A program made the translations under genes and the position numbers. Positions 57,401-64,000 of a stretch of 64,000 nt of DNA are shown one piece after another. Below the pieces are notes generated by a model that was not told the DNA's origin, made no database searches, and was given only the letters and a program-made list of their open reading frames with translations. The stretch comes from Steromphala cineraria (lineage: Eukaryota; Mollusca; Gastropoda; Trochida; Trochidae). Numbering within the stretch: position 1 is the first letter of the stretch; each line of letters begins with the position of its first letter. The stretch covers positions 3,998,593-4,062,592 of the forward strand of contig OU744727.1 of assembly GCA_916613615.1 (NCBI GenBank), read 5' to 3'.

Positions 57401-60400
57401 AAACAACATGTAACCCCGAGGGGGTACACAATGCAGAAATGGATACATAAAGATATCTTGAGATAACATCGATATTTTGTTTGTTCAAAAACATGCGCAA
57501 AATAGTCATATAATGACTTTGAAAACAAACATCATATTTTCAGTCTGTAAAACTTCTCTCAGCCAATCATAACCTGCCACATCACATCGCCCTTTCTCGC
57601 CAAACTGGTCAGGCTATTGCTATTGTTTACAGTATTGAGTCAAGCGGTCACTTACTTACTTGGCGTATAATTACTATACAAACAAAGAAAACAACTTTCC
57701 AGTATGACGGTTAGTTAGTGAGACATATAATGAAGACATTTACTAATTTTGGTTGAATCTTTTTGACTGTTGATAGCTTAATCACGGCTTCTACAGTGGG
57801 ATCTAAAGTCAATTCATCAATGAGACTACATGGTATGTCATAGCCCTGTCATAGAACTATGTTTCGCATATCTATTTTTAAAAAAGAAACGGGGTATATG
57901 TTTATATTTATGCCGCTCCCTAACAAAATAGTGACGTAACGTAAACATGGACAGATCAGTACACATATATCATATACAGTGACAGTATTGAAACAACGAT
58001 TTTCGAAAACATACAACAAAGCAATTAAATGCTAAGGTTATATCTTCATTAATGGTATAAACATAAGGATATTTCATCAAGGCAAAATCTTAATATTCAA
58101 TCATGTATCTCTTAGATATTACGGTATAGTTATGTTTTGAATTTAGCAGTTCTTAGTTTACATTTTGTGATGAGTGGCCAGATAAAATTGAAGACAAATT
58201 AAAGAAGTTAGTGAAATGTTTTAAGGAACTTATGAATAATCCTGAAGTAATTTTATATAATCTGAATGAGGTTTTGCTATATACACACTACGAAATATTC
58301 GGAAAGAGAGTCATTGAGGCATCATGTCATGAAATTGTATTAAGTTCGCAATACAAGGATATTCAGGATATACACCTTTTGATACCATGTTTCATCATGT
58401 CTTGAGCGTAGAAACAATGTTAGTTTACAAAGAGACAACTCATCAGCGTAAAATAAATACCCTTCTATATCTTTGTTTGAGATAATGCTATTTTAAATTT
58501 TAAATATTTGTAAACTTCTAACTCAAACAACTGCCTGAAATAACAAATATGTATACATATAAGTTTGAATGCACAAAGTTTAGTTTACATATCATGTGAC
58601 CAAAGCCTACCTTATTGAAGTCACTGTAAACGCAAAATACTCCGTCTCGTGTACTGAATGTGTTCATCTCAAGACAGATGCAATGCATATGATAAATTCT
58701 AAATGTTTAATTTTTGATTGGATCTAGTTTGTCTTATTGTTGACCAATGGATGACTAGTGCTTTGACAACTGGGCGTGTCATAGATGGGCAGACATGCTT
58801 GATCTCTTAAACAACATCCCCTAATTCTTGTAACAACATGGTCAAAGAGTGTGAAATATCCCAAGCGCGATTCCCTAGGCCTGTAATTACACAATTAGTT
58901 ACGATGTGCCATAACTGTTTAATTACTACTCTGTTTTATTGCTGGACAGATGAAGCTTCTAAATCGTGCTAAAACATGTTTATTCTGTTTATTTACCACC
59001 ATTGTCTGTTATATTGACATTGATTAGGCCCATTTCCGTTCTGTATATGATGTAATAATACACAGTCTGGAAAACTTCTCTCAGCCAATCATAACCTGCC
59101 ACATCACATCGCCCTTTCTCGCATGCGCAGTAAAGGCAATATCGTTCACCCGGTAGAATTCCTTTTCAGACTGTCAAATTGAGAAGCCTAAAATTTGCGC
59201 ACTTTGAAGGGCGATATCTTTGTTATTAGAGGACCGATGAAAATGTTTTTTGGTGTTTTTTGTTGTTGACAATGTTTTCTGTACATATTTACCAATTAAC
59301 ATGGGAAAAATTATGAGGTTTCTTGTTGTTTAAGACAATGATGTATACCAAGTTACAAGTTCATAGCATCAAACTGTGACCTTGACCTTTCAACATGTCA
59401 AAATAGTTACACTTCTGCCTTGTTGCATTAAGCCAGTATTCTTGATGTGTATGTTCTCATCAGTGATTTGTAATAACCTTTTTAACTGACCTCAAAATGA
59501 ATTTGTCTGTGTCGGGTGTTGTACAGAATAAATCAAGTTGTGAGCAAAGGTGACTCTACCACTGAATGACCAACTAATGGATTTCTCACGCTTCCCAAGA
59601 AAAATATTTATATCGTATCATGTATCGTAACATCCCTGTGACCCAAATAGTTGATTCATACAGAAAACCACTGTCATCTTCTCGTAAATGACGATTTTGT
59701 CTTGTTGCCGTTTTCGGAGGAAACCCTCTGCATGCCATGAAAAGTCGCCCTACGCTCATAGATCACTCAATTTATCATTTTGTGAAAAATATTATCCTTA
59801 CAAGAAACAACTTGCTCAATCTGTGTCATTACTTTTTATACCATAACTATTTATTTCAGCAAACAGCAGAATATCAGTTCTAAAGTGGCCAGTCGGCTTC
59901 TAAATCAGTGGATGTTCAATCAATAATCACCATGTTAGATTTTTCTGAAGAAGCAATCAGAACAATGTATCGACTATCCAGTAGGGGTGACTATTGACCC
60001 CCAAGGGACTATTGCGATAGCGACGATAGTCTATTGCAGGCTACTTATTGCGATAGTGATAGTCTATTGCAGGGTACAATTGCGATAGATAAAGGAAATA
60101 AAAACAAATTTCAAGAAAAACCGTGTTTTATTGACTTTGTCTCATTGTAATGGGTAAGTGAATTACTTTAAGTTCTTTTGTAACTGGTCGCTCTAAGCAA
60201 CAAGAAAGATAACTTGTGTTTTCCTGTTGCTTTATCAGCTCGCGGCGATCTGTTTGCTGTTAGCCGTTTCCAGTATTTTCCAAATGTAAAAATATGTGTT
60301 TGTGTGTGGATTTTACTTTTATTATTCAAGTTAACTGATTTTTTCAAATTGTCAATACTATCGATAGTTAAGACGTGCTATCGATACTATTGATCATTCT

Positions 60401-63379
60401 AAAAAGACTATCGATAAAGTACTATCGGCAGAGCAACTATCGCGATAAGTCGATAGTTCGATCTATCGTTACACCCCTACTTTCCAGCACCTTCATGGTA
60501 GAATGGATTTTCAATAAACAAAATGCAGCAAGGCTTAAATTAGCAGCTCATGAGGAATGGCACAAGTTTTGCATTGCTGGGAAGGTTGGTGATAAACTGA
60601 TAGGGGAGCTCTAAGCAGTATGAGTGTTTGATTGCCATTAAGACACATGAATCATTATAGTTCCCTTCAATTGATAAAGGGAAAGAATTAAGCAGCTTCG
60701 TGTTGAATGATAAAGAAGTTGTGAAACATACAAGAGAGACAGCTGGTCACGATAATGAAACCTGAGAACTGCTTTTATCATATACTTGCTTATAAATACA
60801 GATATTTTGAATGTACGATACACCCTCCGTCAAGCACCCTGTATCAGCCCGTCGTCAAGGGCAAAAACCTGTATCAGCCCGTCGTCAAGGGACTTGAACG
60901 TGGAACCCTAGGCAACGAAACGCAAAAAATAGATCGAAGTCGCGAGGAATTTAGAGTTGTCTCCCTTTGTACAGCTGACGTTTTAACGTGGCCGACATCG
61001 CAAAGAAAACGCTGCAGTCACTTGTGGATTTGTCAGCTTGATACAAATTAATTCTCCATTTTGGAAATTCAACCCGAGAGAAAAATTAACTCAAAAGTGG
61101 CAATAGGCGTAGGCTCAGGAGCTTTGACTATCGGTATGTGTCAGTTCACGTTAAGCAAAATTGATACCATCAGCCACTCAGTTAATGTTCTGAATTAAAG
61201 TTTGAAAATGTTACATTTATTTGTGTTGTTTTTTGTGTAAATATATATGATGAAAATAGCATGACATGGGTAATTTCATATCACATTCTGTATCAGCCCT
61301 CGACCAATATCAGCCCTCGAGCTAAAGCTCTCGGGCTGATATTGGGGTCTCGGGCTGATACAGAATGTGATATGAAATTACCCATATAATACTATCTATG
61401 TATTACAACAGAGGTCAGATCAGGATTTTATGAAAAATCTTCCGGTTTTGAGATAATGGGATACATATTTTCTAATTTTCAATATTTCATCAGGCAGATT
61501 GCGTTTGTTCAACAAAACATACAGCACATAGATACATAGAGAATCTCACCAAAGTGTCTCAATTTCTGATATCATATATTATCACGAGTTGAGAAAAGTT
61601 ACAAATATCCGAGGCTTGATATCAGAAGACACGAGGGTGAGATTCTGTTATCATCCAAAATCATTGAATTATTCACGTTTAATCACATTTGCATGAAAAA
61701 TTTACATTCCTGAACACTGCACTACCCTAAAACTCCTAACACACTGATGTCATAGCATTGTCACATCATGTTCAAGTTGTCAGAGCATTGTGACGTTGTG
61801 TTTAGCATAGTGACATCTTTACTGATGATGCAAAAATGTTTGTCATCTACTTGTGATTACAGGGCATTGTAAACAATTTACTGTCAAAACGCTATCTCCT
61901 AGGAGATATCACTTGATTTCCACAAGTGATATATCCTGTTAAATACAGTACTGTTTTGAATGATAAAAATATTATACATTATATATATTACATTCATAGT
62001 TAACTTTTACAACTTCAGCATTTTCGAAGAAGTAAATGTAATGTTGAGATTGGTTGCATTAGCACGAATGGGTTTGGGTGAGATTATTTGGATATTCTGT
62101 TTAAAGGCACCACTCGACCGCGTTTCGTCCGCCATTTTGGAACGTTAGCATTCCGAGAAAACAAATGTGCTGTATTATGCTTATTCGTAAATAAAATAAA
62201 GAAATAATTACTTGACTGATATAAGAGGAGTATATTCACAAATAATTCATAATAAAAGTTACCAGTTACAACAACATTTTGTCGTAATAATGCATTCCAC
62301 GATCGTAGCTTCGATGATTGGCTTCATTTCACGATGTTTTTATTTTTCGAGCGATACACTTTATTCTTTGGCAAAATGTTAAATCTTGAACAACTGCAAT
62401 GCTAACCTTACAAACATAATTGAAATTACGTGTGAAATAATCATGTAAAAATCATTTATAACTGTAAACAGGAAAGTCCTCCTGAATTTCGTTTCCACAA
62501 AAAATACCCCGCTCGAATGGTCCCTTTAACACGTACTACATGATCAATGAAAAGACTGTAATAACAACCTTTCTGATCTTTATACTAGAATGCGGTGAAT
62601 GAGGCAAATTTGTCAAATTATTTGAATTAATACCAGCGTTAGAAACTAAATTGAAACCTTGAAAATTGGCACATAATCATAGCTTTAGTCTAGCAACATT
62701 AAAGCGTAATATTTTATGTCATACACTTATAATACAATACATATTAAACTAGCTATTATCTAACACAGTACAAGATGATAAAATGTGTTCTGAATGTGGG
62801 TTTTCATCCCTAGTGGACTAAATACCTATTCCATATACATATACTGTGTTTAAGTCATGTTTTCTCCATCCCTTTAAACAAAGAATATCCTGATCCATCA
62901 TTGATGATTGTCTTTCCCACTTAACACTCAGTTTCATGATCAACGATTCATCTTAGAAAATAAATTCTGTTGAGAATTCAAGATTTAAATTTTTGCATAC
63001 AATCAATTTAATAAATCCGTGAGCCCGAGCATTCCATAGAGTGATCTAAAAGGCCTATGCGATTCAACCACTCATTTCTTGACATCCATGTAATCGTACA
63101 GATGTTGATGCAAATATTACTGTTTGAGTTGCCAAGCACCATTCTTTCTCAACGAGTTATTTAGCCATGAAACAGCTACCATAAGCATAACAACATGAAG
63201 TCCGAAGCCATTACACTGTAACTGGTGTAAGGTCAGTGAAACAGGGCGACAACAAACAGGCAGTTCCTTATTTCCAACACTCGATCTAGCTGAAAAGACA
63301 GCTTGGCTGGCACTTGGCAGGAATGTCGAGTCTAAATCCTTTCGTCAGCGAATGTCTAGAGCGCATGTGCTTACCTCAT
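54438..63379 (-). CDS. SAP30L: SAP30/SAP30L, Sin3-HDAC complex subunit
   Basis: Five coding exons join to 522 nt (173 aa; human SAP30L 183): 63375-63379, 57002-57170, 55784-55906, 54846-54944, 54438-54563. The protein is a small nuclear corepressor subunit that contacts Sin3 and [15 protein letters not shown] is the family's conserved N-terminus. [10 protein letters not shown] plus YICDFH give the C2CH zinc ligands (Cys20 or 21, Cys29, Cys65, His68). [10 protein letters not shown] is the basic/acidic stretch, and [22 protein letters not shown] and [19 protein letters not shown] form the Sin3-interaction domain. The start is inferred: exon 2 needs an upstream exon ending in two bases of a codon, and ATATGAG|GTAAGC at 63379 supplies ATG AG, giving Met-Ser-Thr-Asn-Gly-Phe. 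The first intron is then 6.2 kb and holds several repeats. Exons 2-5 are near certain; exon 1 is moderate. One gene may represent both vertebrate SAP30 and SAP30L. Confidence 0.92.
56166..56303. repeat. Foldback element, 138 bp
   Basis: The left arm contains AGTGTGTCATATGACTTT and GTGCTAATTT; the right arm contains the complements AAAGTCATATGACACACT and AAATTAGCTC. The outer ends are TTATTACCC and GGGTTATAA. It lies in SAP30 intron 2. Confidence 0.75.
57240..57400 (-). repeat. Decayed fragment of the TCAAGGTCA-rich Helitron
   Basis: Contains GTGAACTTGACCTTTGAC, TTCAAGGTAAC, TATGAACACTTTTAATTG and GTTGACCTTTGATG in the order seen in the minus-strand copy at 49986-51035, with gaps and substitutions. 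It lies in SAP30 intron 1 just upstream of exon 2. Confidence 0.5.
57541..57600 (+). repeat. 60-bp direct repeat, copy 1
   Basis: CAGTCTG through CCCTTTCTCGC; differs from the copy at 59063-59122 by one base. Contains AGCCAATCA, an NF-Y/CCAAT-type motif. It lies in the large first intron of SAP30. Confidence 0.85.
58157..58405 (+). other. Orphan ORF of about 82 codons, possible exon
   Basis: Open on the plus strand after a TAG at 58154. It reads [19 protein letters not shown] then a stretch with [18 protein letters not shown]. The alternation of charged and hydrophobic residues looks like helices rather than AT noise, but no family is recognised, there is no proven start or splice partner, and it lies inside the SAP30 first intron on the other strand. 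It could be a relic of a gene or element. Confidence 0.25.
59063..59122 (+). repeat. 60-bp direct repeat, copy 2
   Basis: Partner of 57541-57600, followed here by ATGCGCAGTAAAGG. The flanks differ on both sides, so only this block was duplicated or inserted. Confidence 0.85.
59932..60614 (+). pseudogene. Small ORF split by a hAT-type MITE
   Basis: From the ATG at 59932 the frame reads [16 protein letters not shown] and then enters the MITE at 59982, which brings a stop at once. After the MITE the same frame resumes at 60488 with [17 protein letters not shown] and runs to a stop at 60612-60614. Removing the MITE and one target copy (506 bp) restores one 58-codon frame. An acceptor-like TATTTATTTCAG lies upstream near 59860. 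The protein family is not recognised; it may be a short gene, an exon or part of an older element. Confidence 0.4.
59982..60479. mobile_element. hAT-type MITE, 498 bp
   Basis: Ends TAGGGGTGAC and the complement of TAGGGGTGTAAC. Flanking 8-bp repeats are CTATCCAG (59974-59981) and CTTTCCAG (60480-60487), seven of eight matching, the hAT hallmark. The interior is rich in CTATCG/CGATAG steps and non-coding. Confidence 0.8.
60839..60892 (+). repeat. Short tandem repeat with TATCAGCCCG
   Basis: Two 30-bp units, each CTGTATCAGCCCGTCGTCAA followed by GGG. The core TGTATCAGCCC also occurs in the large hairpin at 61266-61385. Confidence 0.7.
61266..61385. repeat. Long near-perfect hairpin, 120 bp
   Basis: Two arms of about 57 bp start ATGGGTAATTTCATATCACA and pair almost completely; the loop is TAAA. 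Each arm contains two copies of ATCAGCCC followed by TCGA or GAGA. In RNA it would form one long stem. Confidence 0.85.
61541..61645. repeat. Foldback element, about 105 bp
   Basis: Left arm GAATCTCACC, GTGTC and TGATATCA; right arm TGATATCA, GACAC and GGTGAGATTC in mirror order, spaced alike. A smaller hairpin (ATATCACTTG/CAAGTGATAT) follows at about 61906-61932. Confidence 0.7.
62101..62529. mobile_element. TTAA-flanked MITE, second family, 429 bp
   Basis: TTAA at 62101-62104 and 62526-62529. Inverted ends AGGCACCACTCGACCGCG and the complement of AGGGACCATTCGAGCGGGG. Distinct from the AGGGGCAG family but with the same target type. No coding capacity. Confidence 0.75.
62530..63373. other. 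SAP30 intron 1, 5' part; nothing recognised
   Basis: AT-rich sequence without recognisable repeat ends or exon-like ORF before the inferred first exon. Confidence 0.4.
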
Positions 63380-63600
63380 ATCGACAGACACTCCGACGTT
63401 GCACTGTGGAGAAGTCACGAATCACCGTCTAATCGACGCCCGTCTGATACGATGCCAGCAGACGTGGTAAACTCGCTCGTATTTCCGAGTCAGAACAACG
63501 AACCGAATGAAATGGCGGCGTGTTTTCGTGTTGATGACCGAGGTCAGAGTTCACGATGACGTAGTTTACATATAAGGTAATGACCACGCCCACTTGTAAA
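63380..63600 (-). promoter_or_regulatory. Probable promoter and 5' UTR of SAP30
   Basis: A G+C-richer, CpG-containing stretch upstream (on the minus strand) of the inferred first coding exon. It includes CGCCGCCATTT, the YY1-type motif on the minus strand near 63514, and a TGACCTCGG block. The plus-strand ORF here (63314-63559) runs antisense to the exon and is not called. Confidence 0.45.
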
Positions 63601-63620
63601 ATCGTAAACACATCAGTCAC

Positions 63621-64000
63621 GCTTTGAAACAGGAGTACGGATCACTAAATACAAACTATAATCAGATCATTGTGTAGAATATTGAAATATTATTAAAGTT
63701 TTTTTGAAATACATATTCTATTGCATTTGACAAAGCTTTATGCTTTCATTTTCTTGGGTGAGATTTCTCACATGTGGGTTGTCGTATGTCAATCATGACA
63801 GCTGAAACAAGTTCGCTGCCATATTCCGAACAACTAATTCCAATGAGCGGGATTGAGTTCTCTGTCGGGCGTAAACACAGCTGCAACGTTAACAGATTAA
63901 AACGTAAGCTGGGTATTACTATTAAACACAGGTTTTAAATTCAATTACATGTGTATTTATAGAAAAAAATGGAAACCATATAAGTATTTCCATGTCAGAA
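63621..64000. other. Window end, nothing recognised
   Basis: No ORF, splice-linked exon or repeat end that can be supported. Confidence 0.4.

Noticed and set aside
63314..63559. 81-codon plus-strand ORF with ATGGCGGCG
   Set aside because: Antisense to the inferred SAP30 first exon and promoter; no homology. A divergent gene cannot be excluded but is not supported.

Overview
The window looks like nuclear DNA of a mollusc, most likely a bivalve. It is AT-rich, its genes have many short exons with GT-AG introns, and it is full of dispersed repeats of kinds familiar from bivalve genomes: TCAAGGTCA-rich elements, GACG-rich 'pearl-like' tandem arrays and many small inverted-repeat elements. The species is not determined. 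Coding exons were found by joining GT-AG splice sites so that frame is kept and the protein matches a known family.

Five host genes are supported. (1) 2883-12506 (+): a secreted, GPI-anchor-type three-finger Ly6/Quiver-like protein, three exons, 129 aa. (2) 14236-15471 (-): a single-exon gene that joins a Tc1-transposase-type helix-turn-helix to four C2H2 zinc fingers and an acidic tail, 411 aa. (3) 27303-42659 (-): NFRKB, the INO80 complex subunit, 24 coding exons, 1362 aa. (4) 43863-49199 (+): EIF3F, eight exons, 274 aa, head-to-head with NFRKB. (5) 54438-63379 (-): SAP30/SAP30L, Sin3-HDAC complex subunit, five coding exons, 173 aa, whose first coding exon contributes only five bases. NFRKB, SAP30 and the zinc-finger gene are nuclear and chromatin or transcription related; EIF3F is a translation factor. 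I see no operon-like or functional clustering beyond the NFRKB/EIF3F shared promoter.

Most of the rest is mobile DNA. There are three copies of a non-autonomous Helitron-like element (hairpin plus CTAG end, always followed by T) that carries arrays of the nuclear-receptor motif TCAAGGTCA. Four copies of a Helentron/pearl-like element have internal tandem units of about 146 bp; one of these hosts a nested Helitron. Three copies of one TTAA-flanked MITE and one of a second family are present, with two larger TA-flanked inverted-repeat elements and a hAT-type MITE with an 8-bp target duplication that splits a small ORF. Tc1 transposase remnants lie between 17.2 and 22.0 kb, with a THAP-domain relic between two of them. 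There are also several foldback elements and a 1.5-kb ATCC-rich minisatellite inside the Ly6 gene. Two NFRKB introns contain copies of a neighbouring exon's splice acceptor, one of them amplified into a 102-bp tandem array.

The items most worth following up are the transposase-HTH/zinc-finger fusion, the Helitrons carrying nuclear-receptor motifs, and the amplified splice-acceptor array in NFRKB. All calls come from reading the sequence; no database search was possible.
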